Assembly: GCA_031265955.1 (NCBI GenBank)
Contig: JAISBY010000004.1
Span: 1-64,000 of the forward strand
Reading direction: 5' to 3'
Length of the DNA stretch: 64,000 nt
Source of the DNA: Mycoplasmataceae bacterium
GTDB lineage: Bacteria; Bacillota_I; Bacilli_A; Mycoplasmatales; Mycoplasmoidaceae
Shown: positions 10,535 through 22,801 of the stretch, one piece after another
Numbering within the stretch: the first letter of the stretch is position 1
How the letters are laid out: each line of letters begins with the position of its first letter
Made by a program: the position numbers and the translations under genes
The notes under the pieces: generated by a model
Told to the model about the DNA's origin: nothing
The model's input: the letters and a program-made list of their open reading frames with translations, nothing else
Databases searched by the model: none

Positions 10535-11593
10535 ATGAAATTTAAATTTGATTCTAGAGTTCGCACTGGATACTACTCTGCTAGTTACTTCAACAAAGCA
10601 TCTAAAATTGTCGCTAAGTATAAACCGAATGAAAACGTTTGTCTTCAGTTCGTACATTTTAATCAAGAACCAGTTAAAGTTTGCGGAATTAACGAATCCA
10701 TTCAATTATTAAAAGCAAGTTTAACAAAAAAGCAATTATCAAAAATTCAAATTTATGGATTAAAAGATGGTGATGTTGTTGGTAATAAGAGCCCAGTTTT
10801 ATTGATTTTTGGCCCTTATCAAATCTTTGGTAAATATGAAAATATAATTGATGGAATTTTAGCAAGACGTTCGTCTGTTTGTAACAATTGTTATAAAATG
10901 TTAAAACTTATTAAAACTGAACAATTAATTTTTATGGCTGACCGTACTGACGATTATTTAATGCAACCATACGATGGGTATAGTGCATATATTGGTGGTG
11001 TCCGTAACTTCGTAACTGAAGCATCAGTAGAATTTATTAAAAACGATCCCAAAGTAACGGTAGGCGGAACTATTCCTCATGCCTTGATTCAGGAGTTTGA
11101 TGGCAATTTAAACGAAACAATGCAAGCCTACTTTACTGAATATGGAAAAACTAAATCTATCGCCCTAATTGACTACCATAACGATATTGCTTTAGAAATT
11201 AAAAAACTAGCTAATAAGTTTAAAGAAATCTATGCCGTTAGAATTGACACATCAAGTAATATGCTTGATTATGGTCTTAAGAATCTTACAAGTGATAAAA
11301 CAGCGTATGGTGTAAGTTATCAACTTGTCAAATATGCGAGAACTATTTTAAATCAAGTTGGATTTAAAAAAACTAAAATTATTGTATCAAGTGGTATTAA
11401 TATTGAAAAAATTCAAAATTTTCAAAAGCACAATTCTCCCGTCGATATTTATGGGGTTGGCAGTAGCCTAATCACTAGAAATGTACACTTCACTGCTGAC
11501 CTTGTGCTTAAGAACGGACACCACCAAGCAAAAGACGGCAGAAAGTTATTTATTAACATAAATAAGATAAAAAGTCTTAAAAAATACATTTAA
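10535..11593 (+). CDS. pncB: Nicotinate phosphoribosyltransferase
   Basis: 352 aa. It joins nicotinate to PRPP, the entry step of NAD salvage. Recognisable pieces are RTGYYSASYF at the start, YDGYSAYIGGVRNFVTEAS, GGTIPHALIQEFDG, and AVRIDTSSN near 240. Length and order fit the short bacterial NAPRTase group. A good AAAGAGGA ribosome site precedes the ATG. Together with coaX/coaD it indicates vitamin scavenging. Confidence 0.88.
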   Translation: MKFKFDSRVRTGYYSASYFNKASKIVAKYKPNENVCLQFVHFNQEPVKVCGINESIQLLKASLTKKQLSKIQIYGLKDGDVVGNKSPVLLIFGPYQIFGKYENIIDGILARRSSVCNNCYKMLKLIKTEQLIFMADRTDDYLMQPYDGYSAYIGGVRNFVTEASVEFIKNDPKVTVGGTIPHALIQEFDGNLNETMQAYFTEYGKTKSIALIDYHNDIALEIKKLANKFKEIYAVRIDTSSNMLDYGLKNLTSDKTAYGVSYQLVKYARTILNQVGFKKTKIIVSSGINIEKIQNFQKHNSPVDIYGVGSSLITRNVHFTADLVLKNGHHQAKDGRKLFININKIKSLKKYI

Positions 11594-11615
11594 TTAGTGT
11601 ATATATTAGAAGAAT

Positions 11616-12572
11616 ATGGCTGAGCTAAAAACAGAAACAGTTGTCGTAAGTGGAACAAAAAAAGTTCAATTTTCACAACCACAGTCTTCAGTAAGACTAA
11701 CCAAACATCAAACTGCTATTGTTCAATTGGAAAATCAAAACGAACAACAATTAACTATTAAAGAACAATGAGAGAATCTTAAAAGCAGCGCAAAAGATAC
11801 AAGAAGAATTAAACAAATTAATCCCTATGCATCTTATTTTCCAGAATTTTATAAAAAAGAACTACGTAATTCATTTGCAAGTTTTATGGTTTGAACATTT
11901 GTTTGGCTAATTACTTTAGCGGTAAGTGCCGTCGCCATCTACTTCATCGTTAAAGATTCATCTTGTAGTAACTATGTCTCTTTATTATTAACTCCAATCA
12001 TAGTATTAGTGTCATCTTTATGAATAGTTAATACCAATAAGTTCTATTGTTTTAGAGGCGAATCTAAAAATATTAATTTTAAAGATGAGAAAACTCTTTC
12101 AATTAATATCACTAAAGTTTATAAAAGATTAAAAACTGGTTATATCAATGTTAATTGAATGTCTATCACTTCATACGTTGTGAGTCTTTTAGTTATATTC
12201 ATTAACTTCATAGTGGCTTACGCAAGAACCAACGTTAAATTCGGAACATGAAACATTAATAATGTTTCTTCTAACCTTCGTGATGAGTATATAGTTTATG
12301 AAATTATTTTTTGAGTTGCCGTATCAAGTATTCTATTAACATTAATTCTTCAAGCAGTCTTATTATTGACTAATTACATTCGTGCTTCACGCATCGAGAA
12401 TTTCTATAATTTTCAAATTGTTTCTCAAGAAGAATTAGACAACATTAAAAAACAAAAGAATCGTCGTGATTTAATTATTTTCCTTTGTTCAATCGCTTTT
12501 GTTGGATTAATCGGATATTTTATATATCGGCTTGCTAAGCGAAGTCGTAGCACAAAAGTAGTAGTAAGTTAA
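11616..12572 (+). CDS. Membrane protein of unknown function, five helices
   Basis: 318 aa. The first 90 residues are hydrophilic and Gln/Lys-rich. Then come membrane segments near 90-120, 125-145, 185-210, 230-255 and 285-305, ending with a basic tail (YRLAKRSRSTK). Many Trp are TGA. I see no catalytic motif. TATATT about 10 nt before the ATG suggests its own promoter. Function unknown. Confidence 0.75.
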
Positions 12573-12613
12573 TATAACGGATTAACAGAATTTCCAAGAA
12601 ACATATAATCTCT

Positions 12614-12619
12614 TATAAT
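12614..12619 (+). promoter_or_regulatory. -10 boxes of efp
   Basis: Two TATAAT copies lie 10 nt apart (12604-12609 and 12614-12619), 13 nt before the efp ATG. Either or both could be used. Confidence 0.55.
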
Positions 12620-12632
12620 CATTAACACATTT

Positions 12633-13199
12633 ATGGCAGACATTATTTGAGCTAAAGACTTGAGACCTGGAAACACTTTTTTATTTAAAGGTAATTTATA
12701 TCAAGTCATCGAAAACTCTTTTAACAAAACAGCGATGCGTGAAGGTATTGTTAAGTGCAAAGTTAAAAATATGCGTAACGGATCAATTACCATTGAAGTG
12801 TTAACTGGAGAGAAATTAGAAAAAGCTTCAGTAACTACTGTTAAAATGTTGTTTTCTTACAATGATGGTAATAATTTTGTTTTCATGGACAATGTAACTT
12901 ATGAAACTATAGAAATTCCACAAAGCCGTCTACAATGAGAAAAAAATTTCATTGTTGAAGGAACAGAAGTTTCCGTTCAAAAATATGAAGACGAAATTTT
13001 AGGTATTTCATTGCCTGATCAAATTGTTGCAATTGTTACTGATGCCGAGGAAGCGGTTCAAGGTAATACTGTAACTTCCGTCCAAAAAAAGGCTTGAATT
13101 TCATCTGGATTTGAAATTCAAGTTCCACAATTTATTAAAACTGGTGATAAAGTTTTAATAAACACTGTTTCTGGGGAATATGTTGGCAGGACACACTAA
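12633..13199 (+). CDS. efp: Elongation factor P
   Basis: 188 aa, normal size. It helps the ribosome pass polyproline stretches. The KOW-like N-terminal domain, central OB domain and C-terminal OB domain are all present. The [18 protein letters not shown] start and [17 protein letters not shown] end are typical. The residue usually modified sits in the loop [10 protein letters not shown]. It opens efp-asp23-nusB; its stop shares one base with the next start. Confidence 0.93.
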
Positions 13200-13483
13200 T
13201 GGGTGCTATTACACAAAATAAAATTGGGACAATTCAATTAACTGATGACATTATTAGACAATCGATATTGAATTATGTTAAGTCTAGTAAATTAAACGAA
13301 CCTGTTTCTATTGACATAAAGCAGAATGATACCAATCGTTTTATTTTTACCATTGTTTTTAAAAACGGTAAAAACAAGAATTTTATTAACGATTTAGATT
13401 CTTTATGTTCATACGTACTAAAGATGATTGAAACTAATCTACAAATTTTTGGTTCAATAGTAATAGGACAAATAAGCAATTAG
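13199..13483 (+). CDS. Asp23/YqhY-like small protein
   Basis: 94 aa. It sits exactly between efp and nusB, the place of yqhY (Asp23 family) in Bacillus. The start GTIQLTDDIIRQSI resembles the Asp23 N-terminal strand-helix. The call rests largely on context because the similarity is low. The start overlaps the efp stop (TAATG), so the two are translationally coupled. Confidence 0.5.
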   Translation: MGAITQNKIGTIQLTDDIIRQSILNYVKSSKLNEPVSIDIKQNDTNRFIFTIVFKNGKNKNFINDLDSLCSYVLKMIETNLQIFGSIVIGQISN

Positions 13484-13487
13484 CAAT

Positions 13488-13883
13488 ATGCCTAATACAA
13501 AGCAACAATGAAAGAAGAGAGTAGAAATATTTCGCTTTATTTTTTCGGTTTTGATGAATAATAATTTGAATGCTAAAGAAATAAAACAAATGACATTTGA
13601 AAATAATTTATTTGATGAGAGTCAATTAAAAGTTCTTGATTATTTTGCGGATCACCAAGAAGAAATAATTGATTTAATATCCAAGCACCTTGTTGTCGAA
13701 TGAACGTGAAAACGAATACCAGAAGTTGATAAAGCTTTATTAATATCGGCATATGTTGAATCAAAGGCAACTAACATCGACAGAAAAATCATCATTGATC
13801 AAGCGCTAGTAACTATCAAACATTTTGGAGACCCCCAATCAATAAAATATATAAACGCTATTTTAGATAAGATAATTAAATAG
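13488..13883 (+). CDS. nusB: Transcription antitermination factor NusB
   Basis: 131 aa all-helical protein. It binds boxA RNA with S10 (NusE) to allow rRNA read-through. The C-terminal signature RIPEVDKALLISAYVES, then ID.KIIIDQALVTIKHFG and INAILDKIIK, is clear. Two close TGA Trp codons (WTWKRIP) hide it in the standard code. It lies 4 nt after the Asp23-like gene. Confidence 0.88.
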
Positions 13884-13885
13884 TT

Positions 13886-14479
13886 ATGGGCATTAATCAA
13901 TCAACAACCAAAGAACCAGAAAGAGCTGTTAATTTAACTTGAACTTGATATTTGTTTTTGTTTGCTAATGTTCTTTTAATGCTTGGTATTGCTATTACTT
14001 GAGGCATATACGGAAATGGCGTAGATAATAGGACCGCTTTTCTTCCAATAATTATTTGTAACTCCATCGCTATTATTACGATGGGAGTATTCTATTTTTT
14101 TGATGCTAGAGATATCTATCTTATTCGCCAACATATTCCGCGTAAATACTTTTATTCATATTTTATTAGCGGTTTCATTTTTGTGTTTAATCTCATTGTA
14201 ATTTTCGTCTATATAGCCCTGATTCATCAAATTGAGCAAGCTATAGATAAAGATGTCCAACTAAAAACGAACATAATATTTGGCATTCTTTTTGGAATAG
14301 CAGCCATCGTTTCCCTTGTTACAATCGGAATGTATCGTTATGCTAAATTTCGTATTGACTTAACTTTATATCGTAGACGTCATGGTGAAAATGACACTAG
14401 ACAAGATCAAACTTCTTCTGGTGTTTCTTCCGACCAAGCAACTAGCGGTTTAACAACTGATAATGTTAGTAAAAAATAA
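13886..14479 (+). CDS. Four-helix membrane protein, unknown function
   Basis: 197 aa. Four membrane helices (about 20-42, 50-70, 88-112 and 130-152) are followed by a basic turn and a 35-residue Ser/Thr/Gln/Asp-rich tail (QDQTSSGVSSDQATSGL). Starts 2 nt after nusB and overlaps mtaB by 17 nt. No motif indicates a function. It is probably co-transcribed with nusB. Confidence 0.75.
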
Positions 14480-15764
14480 AACATTCAGTATCGTTACACT
14501 TGGATGTCGCACTAATGGCGTCGAATCAAATGCCATTAATAATCAATTAACTGATTCTGGTATGATCAATGTAAATGACATTAATAAGTCAGAGATTTGC
14601 ATTGTCAATACATGTTGTGTAACTAAAAGAGCTGAAGCTAAATCTCGTTATTCCATTATGAAAGCTACTCGTTCAAAATTGTGCAAGGTAGTAATAATAG
14701 TTGGTTGTTACTCACAAATTAATAAAAATTTAATATTGGATAGAAAAGTTGGAATTGTTTTAGGAACAAAATATAAATCATCTCTAATTAACTATTTAAA
14801 AAAGTATGATGGAGTACATCCAATAATCGCAGTGAATAATTTTTCTAACAAGGATAAGTTCGAGAACTATGTTATTGAAAACTACCACAATAATACTAGA
14901 GCATTTTTAAAAATTCAAGACGGTTGTAACTTCATGTGCAGCTATTGTGTCATTCCTTTTGCAAGAGGACGACAGCGATCGTTATCTCATAAAAAAATTA
15001 TTGAAACCATTAAAAAATTAGTATCTAACGGTTACAAAGAAATAGTTTTAACTGGCGTTAATACAGCAGGATATTTTGAAAACAAAAATTATCAATTTTA
15101 TGATTTACTTTGTGATATTAATTTGTTATCTGGTTCTTTTCGAGTTCGCATTTCCTCGCTAGAACCATTTCAAATTAATCACAAAATCATTGATTTAATT
15201 ACCACTAATAAGGAAAGATGGTGCCAACACTTTCATATTTGTATTCAATCAGCTTGCAATCAAATAATATCTGACATGAAACGTAAGTACACAATAACTG
15301 CTTTTATTGAATTATGTAGATATATCCGTTCAAAAAATAAAATGGTTTCAATTACAACAGATTTAATTGTTGGTTTTCCAACAGAATCTAATGATTGCTT
15401 TAAAGAATCTTTAATCAACTTAAAGTTAATTAATTTTAGCGATATGCATATTTTCCCTTTTTCTTTAAGACCATTTACTGCCGCTGCGAAATTAAAAAAC
15501 ATAGTGAGCGATCAACAAAAAACACAAAGATTTACTCAAATGAGTTCTTTAAATAAAATGTTTAAAAATCAATATTTAAATACGTTTAGAAGTCAAACGG
15601 TCAAGGTTCTATTTGAGAAATCTACTGATATAAATTACCAAAGTGGACACTCTGAATATTTTTTTAATGTGAAAGTAAAGACTAACAAGCATTTAACCAA
15701 TGAATTTCATCGTGTGAAAATTACTAGAATTATTGACAACCAGGCATTTGGTGTCTTAATTTAA
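14463..15764 (+). CDS. mtaB: tRNA t6A37 methylthiotransferase MtaB
   Basis: 433 aa radical-SAM enzyme that adds a methylthio group to t6A at tRNA position 37. The N-terminal MTTase domain has VTLGCRTNGVESN, NTCCVTKRAE and VGCYSQIN, which supply three cluster cysteines. The SAM motif CNFMCSYC is near residue 157. The C-terminal TRAM region is short. It resembles MtaB more than MiaB by its TLGC start and size. Unlike most genes here it has no TGA Trp codon. Its end overlaps the convergent surface-protein gene by 35 nt. It needs Fe-S clusters, supplied by the SUF operon at 51-56 kb. Confidence 0.85.
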   Translation: MLVKNKTFSIVTLGCRTNGVESNAINNQLTDSGMINVNDINKSEICIVNTCCVTKRAEAKSRYSIMKATRSKLCKVVIIVGCYSQINKNLILDRKVGIVLGTKYKSSLINYLKKYDGVHPIIAVNNFSNKDKFENYVIENYHNNTRAFLKIQDGCNFMCSYCVIPFARGRQRSLSHKKIIETIKKLVSNGYKEIVLTGVNTAGYFENKNYQFYDLLCDINLLSGSFRVRISSLEPFQINHKIIDLITTNKERWCQHFHICIQSACNQIISDMKRKYTITAFIELCRYIRSKNKMVSITTDLIVGFPTESNDCFKESLINLKLINFSDMHIFPFSLRPFTAAAKLKNIVSDQQKTQRFTQMSSLNKMFKNQYLNTFRSQTVKVLFEKSTDINYQSGHSEYFFNVKVKTNKHLTNEFHRVKITRIIDNQAFGVLI

Positions 15765-18096
15765 TACGTTTTTCCATAAAAAACATTACAACAAGCAAAA
15801 TTACTAAAAATCCCAAACCACCAATTATGTAGTAAATTAAATGATATTTATCATTACCGTTTAAATTGTATTCCTGTTTCAATTCTACCGGATATTTAGT
15901 TTGTAAATCCGTATACGATACTTCTACATCAAGCTTTGAATGAATATCATCACTCTTTAAAATGATTTTTAAATCATTCATATGCCTTGTGTTAAACTCG
16001 CCACTAGAATGAATGAAATATTTTTTATAATCATTTTCTGATATAGAACTAGGTTTTCTTTTTAAAACCGATTTATCAATTTTTTTAATAAATTCAAAAT
16101 AATACGGTTTTAAATTGACTACCTTAAAACTTTTGTTCAAATAATCTTCTTGTAAATCAGTTTTTTTACATTCATCAATCAAAACTTCCACTTCTCCATT
16201 TACATTGTCTATATTAGTAATTTTAAAATGCAAATTATTTATAACTTGCGAATCAAAATTATTGGCTTTTAGTAGGTCAATAATTTTATCTTGATTCAAA
16301 TCGTCACAAATTAAGTGTTGATCTAACGTTCCTGCATTAATATTAGGAATTTGTTGATCTTTTTTAAACCCTTTATATGTGCTGTTATATTGTTGCCCAT
16401 TAATCACAAATGATATTGTTATTGTTCCTTCCTTCGAATTTCTATGAATTTTGTATTGATCACTATTCAATAGTGATTGATCTCCAATTTCACCATACGA
16501 AGTTATTAATTCAATATATTGATTGAATAATTTATCATCTGTTAAATCGTAAACCCCATATTGTTCATTAAAATTTAAATCGTTATCTTTAAAGCGGACG
16601 TTATTAATACATGGAGTTGATAATGTATAGATGTTGTTAGAATTGGATTCAATTAACGATGAATTATTGAAAATTTTTGAACAATCCTGCGAACTTACAT
16701 AGGTATCAGTAGTATTGATTTCATTACTTATCAACGAATCAAATTTAAAAGTTAATTTTCCATTTTGATTAAAATTTATCGGAATATCAACACCAGTAAA
16801 TAAATCGGAGAAATTAAAATTCTTCCTAAATCCGTTTCATTTGTTCGGTTCTTCTAAATTAGGAGTTTCATAATTTAATGTAAGCTTCATTTTGTCCTTT
16901 AAATCGTTAATGATAATCAATGGATTATCAAATTTTGAAAGCCCTAACGATTCTGCATAGTTTGTCGCTTCGGTTGTTAGTATTTGCAAAGTTTTACTTG
17001 CGGATCAATAAAATAAAAAAGGGTTCATTTTCTTACCAACAAAAAGATTCATGAAATTCTCATCGATCAAATTCATATTTAATAAATCGTTAAATGTCGG
17101 CTCGGTAAAAACTGGAAATTCTTTGTTCAAAATACTCCACTTATCATGTAACTGTTTTCTCTGTTCTTCGTGAAATGCATTAAGCTTACAAGCCCTATCA
17201 AAAAAATCGTTATTGATACCTAATTTAACAGTTCTAGTCTTGTAACTTCCTGATGAAATAGATATTAATTTATTCAAGTCATAACATCCCATTAAAGGAT
17301 AAATATGCTCATCGTAATATAAGTTTGAATCGTTATCAAACGGATTCAAGGTTTTTCCTTTTAGGAAATAAAAAAGATTGGCAGTAGAATGAGATCATCC
17401 TTTCCTAAAATTATCTTGTTTAATGAATGTAAAAGGAATTCCATCTTCAGGGCTGTGTGAATCTAAGGATATATCCCCGTTTAATCCTGCGTCTTTTATG
17501 TTTTCAAAAGTTTCTGGATTTTTATTAGCACTGGCAAAAGCACATGGTACACTAATATCTTTTAGTTTGCTTGTGCGAGACCACCATTTTGCATTTTTTA
17601 ATTTTAATTGCAATATCGAAATTCCAAAATCAGAATTAATTTTACTTCTGTCATAAGATAAATTACTTAAGTATGGATCAGTTCAATCCTGAATTCTATT
17701 TTTAATATCATCATTAATTGTTCCAGTTTTATCTTGAACATTATCAAAAATACCATAATTTTGTCCTTTCGTCACTGGCGTCGTTTGTTTACACTCGGAT
17801 AAAATATTTTTAACATCTGTGTCGTGATAGTCGGGACTTAAATACACTTTTTTGAATTTATTCTCAAATTTAATTTCGTGTGTTCTATCATTCCCCGGTT
17901 TACACGACTTGTTCTGTACTCCGACATTCTGTAAACAGTCAGTATTGATCGTTGTATTTTCAAGATAATCTTTGGATATTTGATTATCCATTGTAACTAT
18001 TTTTTGAATATGACTTCTGTTACTCATTGCGTTCAAAGACAAACAAATTGTTAGCCCCATTAAAAATGTAGTAATTATTTTTATTGTTCTTTTCAT
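15730..18096 (-). CDS. Large surface protein with signal peptide and C-terminal anchor
   Basis: Four open pieces in one frame join across TGA codons into 788 aa with no other stop. The N-terminus (MKRTIKIITTFLMGLTICLS) is a Sec signal peptide without a lipobox Cys. The C-terminus has one membrane helix (YHLIYYIIGGLGFLVILLV) and a short basic tail (MEKRIKLRHQ). The middle, about 720 residues, should face outside. It contains several Cys and alternating charged and polar segments. RBS AAAGGAAAA precedes the ATG. The 3' end overlaps mtaB. No family recognised; an adhesin or secreted-domain role is a guess from topology. Confidence 0.8.
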
Positions 18097-18254
18097 TTTA
18101 TATTTTCCTTTTCAATTTAGAAAAAGAATGATACGATAAAAGTCTAGAAAATCCTTCCGCAATTTTTTCGGATTTTTTTCGGAAATTTTTCAGATAAAAA
18201 TGTTACTGCAGTAAAAATATAATGTCAATATTTATGTCTCATAAATTACTTTGC

Positions 18255-18260
18255 TATAAT
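18255..18260 (+). promoter_or_regulatory. Extended -10 promoter of the 43-aa ORF
   Basis: TTGCTATAAT contains the extended -10 pattern TGnTATAAT. It ends 16 nt before the ATG at 18277. Confidence 0.6.
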
Positions 18261-18276
18261 TAGCAAGTTAGAAAAT

Positions 18277-18408
18277 ATGACAGTTAAGCAACAAAAAAAT
18301 AAAAAAATCCAAAACTCTAAAGGTGATTTTAATTCCATCGAAGATTTGTATAAATGAGGTGAGGAATTAGCCTGAACAGCTCTCGGATTTAAACCAGACG
18401 AAAAATAA
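18277..18408 (+). CDS. Small protein, 43 aa
   Basis: The ORF has two TGA Trp codons and a basic start (MTVKQQKNKK) followed by EDLYKWGEELAWTALGF. The extended -10 box just upstream supports expression. The conserved look of the Trp-rich end argues for a real gene. Function unknown; no partner apparent. Confidence 0.5.
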
Positions 18409-18409
18409 T

Positions 18410-18564
18410 TTATTTTGTAGACGTTTTTAATTCTCGTTGCATTTTTCATTCGCCTTTCTTAGACTCATTTATTATTTTTACTAATGCCGCTTTTTCATCA
18501 ATCGCTTCAATTTCTTTTACAATAGAAATTGTATTAATTCTGCTTTTACCTTAAACTTTTTCAT
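18410..18564 (-). pseudogene. Small gene broken by one frameshift
   Basis: A good ribosome site (AAAGGGAGAATTT) leads to ATG at 18564 and MKKFKVKAE. The frame then meets TAA after about 15 codons. A one-base shift near 18530 opens RINTISIVKEIEAIDEKAAL and on to a TAA at 18410, including one TGA Trp. Total would be about 50 aa. Either a decayed small gene or a one-base sequencing error. Function unknown. Confidence 0.4.
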
Positions 18565-18669
18565 AAATTCTCCCTTTATTAAAATGTTTTAAATGATATC
18601 ACTAAAATGATCTCTGTTATAAAAACTATGAAAAGCACATTCCATAATGAGAAATTTTTAATTATTATG

Positions 18670-18697
18670 TATAACCACAATAGATATTGTGGTTATA
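18670..18697. promoter_or_regulatory. 12-bp perfect palindrome over the eno promoter
   Basis: TATAACCACAAT and ATTGTGGTTATA are perfect 12-bp arms around AGAT. The right arm runs into the TATAAT at 18694-18699 upstream of eno. The position over the -10 box fits a repressor site for the glycolytic operon. It could also fold as an RNA hairpin. Confidence 0.7.
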
Positions 18698-18699
18698 AT
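18694..18699 (+). promoter_or_regulatory. -10 box of the glycolytic operon
   Basis: TATAAT lies 39 nt before the eno ATG and overlaps the palindrome described at 18670-18697. AGGAGAA at 18730-18736 is the ribosome site. Confidence 0.6.
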
Positions 18700-18738
18700 A
18701 TTTGACGTTTTTTATAAACAAATATTTTTAGGAGAAAT

Positions 18739-20091
<1,353 letters not shown>

Positions 20092-20093
20092 AT

Positions 20094-21074
20094 ATGCGTA
20101 TTGCCGTTTTAGCCTCTGGTGGTAATTCTCCAGCCATGAATAATGCAGTTATTACTTTAGTAAAATCTGCACGTTTGAATGGTATGGATGTTAAATTAAT
20201 TTATGATGGTTATCAAGGCTTACTTGAACATAAATTTTACGATGCCAATATCCGCTACTTAGAAGAATTTGCTTCACGTGGTAATGTAGTAATTGGCACT
20301 GCTCGTAGCCCAGAATTTATGAAACCTGAAGGTAAACGTAATGCAATGCAAATTCTTAAAAATGAGAACATTGATGTTTTAGTTGTAATTGGTGGTGATG
20401 GTTCTTATCAAGGCGCAGCTGATTTAGCTAAAATGGGTGTAAAAGTGATGACACTACCTGGCACAATTGATAATGACGTTTCATCAACTGATTCAACCAT
20501 TGGGTTTTATTCGTGTCTCGATGTAATTGTTCAATCCATTGATCGTCTTCGCGACAGTTTTGATTCACATTCTGGTATTTGTTTTGTGGAAGTTATGGGG
20601 CGAGGTTTTAGTGATTTAGCTGTTCAAGCTGGTATTGCCACAGTTGCTGAAGCCATTGTAACTAAAGAAAATATTTTAAAGGCAAAAGATTTTGTTCAGA
20701 TTGCTAATGAAACAAAAAGTAACAAGAAACGTTCTTGCATTTTTGTCATTACTGAAAAAATTTATGGCAAGAATAATTTACCAACGCTTGATAGCATCGC
20801 TAAAGAAGTAGAAAAATATACCAATCGTGTATGCCGTGTCAATGTCATTGGGCATATACAACGTGGTGGAACGCCAGCAGCGATTGACCGATATTGAGCT
20901 TCAATGATGGCAAATCATTGCATTAAATGTATTAAGGCAAAACGCTTTAACCGGGCAATCGGCGAAGAACGTCGCGAATTAGTTGATATTGATATTTTCA
21001 AAGCAGTTAAATTACCAAGAAAACACAATCGTACTAAGCTAGCGAATGAATTTGAAAGAATTAATAGGATATAA
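20094..21074 (+). CDS. pfkA: ATP-dependent 6-phosphofructokinase
   Basis: 326 aa, normal bacterial size. It phosphorylates fructose-6-phosphate. ATP site GGDGSYQGA and catalytic PGTIDNDVSSTD are present, as are EVMGRGFSDLAV and QRGGTPAAIDR. The opening GGNSPAMNNAV has Asn where many have Asp/Cys-Pro-Gly variants. Starts 2 nt after eno, ends 2 nt before pyk. Confidence 0.95.
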
Positions 21075-21076
21075 AT

Positions 21077-22606
21077 ATGGACAAACACGCACCAATTAGA
21101 GTTAAAAGTTACTACAAACGTACCAAAATTATTGCAACGTTAGGACCAGCTATCACTCAACAACTATGAACCCTGGATTCCCTTAAGGATCCTAAAAACG
21201 CTGCGATGGTTGCTTTAGCATATCAACGCATGGAAGGTATTATTAAATCCGGAGTAACATGTGTTCGTTTAAATTTTTCCCATGGTGCCTATGAAGAACA
21301 ACAAGTTCGAATTAATATTGCTCGTGATGTCGCAAAAAAATTAAATCGTAACATTTCTGTAATGTTGGATACTAAGGGTCCGGAAATTAGATTAGGCAAA
21401 ATTAAAGACGGGCCTGTCCCTGTACTAAAAGATAGTAATATTACCATTTACACAAAAGAAATGATAATTGGTGATAATACTAAATTTTCGGTTACCGATT
21501 CTACTGGTACATACAACATGTCCAAAGACGTAAAAGTAGATGGCACCATCCTAGTTGATGATGGAAAACTTCAATTGAAAATCAAAGAAGTTGATATTGA
21601 TAAAGGAATAATTAAAACCACTGTTTTAAATAATCATAGTATTAACGATAAAAAACGAATTAATTTACCTAACACTGAATATTCCATGCCTTTCATGTCA
21701 CAAAAAGATCGTGATGATATTTTATTTGGTATTAAAAATAATGTTGATTACATTGCTGCTAGTTTCGTTAATTCCAAAGAAAATGTTCAAGAGATTCGTG
21801 AATTTTTAGATGCTAATGGTGGATCACAAATTCAAATTATTTCTAAAATCGAATCGACTCATGCCATTCGTAATATTGACGAAATTCTAAATGCGACTAA
21901 CGGCGTCATGGTGGCACGTGGGGATTTAGCATTAGAAATACCATTCTACGATGTTCCCTATTGACAAAAATATATTATTCGTAAATGTCGATTAATTGGT
22001 AAACCATCAATTGTTGCCACCCAAATGTTAGATTCGCTAGAACGAAATATTCAACCGACAAGAGCAGAGGTTACCGATGTTTTCTTTGCCGTTGATCGTG
22101 GTGCTGATTCAACAATGTTATCAGGCGAATCAGCTCAAGGACAATTTCCAGTACAAGCGGTTTATACAATGCGCCAAATTGATAAAACATCTGAATTGTT
22201 ATTTGACTACCATCGTGCAATTAATTGATATTTTCGTAAAACCAAATTACCGAGATATTCAAAACTATTAGCATTAAAAATAGCACATAAATGTTTGCCA
22301 TCACATAGCGAAGTTGCTCCTAATTTTAAATACAATTTTGTTGTCATTTTCACAAACGACAAACAAACTATTTGAACTATTTCCAACATTCGTCCTGCAG
22401 CAACTATCATTGTTGTGACTGACGAACGGGAACTATTAACATGTTTTGGTATCAACTACGCTATTCAAACTCATTATGTTAAAGATTTGAATGTAGCTAA
22501 AAATAAAGATAACTATCATCAAGTGGCTCGTGAGGCAATTGATAGATTTGAACCAGGCGAACAACAAGCAATTGTTTTCTTAAATAGAAAATTCAAAGAA
22601 ATTTAA
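21077..22606 (+). CDS. pyk: Pyruvate kinase
   Basis: 509 aa. It makes pyruvate and ATP from phosphoenolpyruvate. It shows KIIATLGPA, VRLNFSHGAYEEQ, LDTKGPEIRLG and the active-site stretch ISKIEST, followed by MVARGDLALEIP. An insert of about 25 residues near position 35-50 precedes the usual first motif. TGA Trp occurs in at least four places. A hairpin terminator follows at 22626-22668. Confidence 0.95.
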
Positions 22607-22625
22607 CTTAGATCATTAATTAGAT

Positions 22626-22668
22626 AAGAGGCACAAGCACTAACATTTGTTGCTTGAGTCTCTTTTCA
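22626..22668 (+). terminator. Terminator of the glycolytic operon
   Basis: AAGAGGCACAAGCA pairs with TGCTTGAGTCTCTT with two mismatches around an 11-nt loop and is followed by TTTC. It lies 20 nt after the pyk stop. Confidence 0.6.
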
Positions 22669-22801
22669 TTAAACCAGCATTTACAATGTATGTTATTTGT
22701 ATTACAAAAACATTTTTTTACCATGAATCGCAAAGATATATACAAAAAAGTAAATTCAATTAAAGAAAATAAAGGACATTAATTTAAAAAGGGGAATTAA
22801 A

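Noticed and set aside
22723-22782. 19-aa ORF before the membrane protein
   Set aside because: No ribosome site and too short to support.
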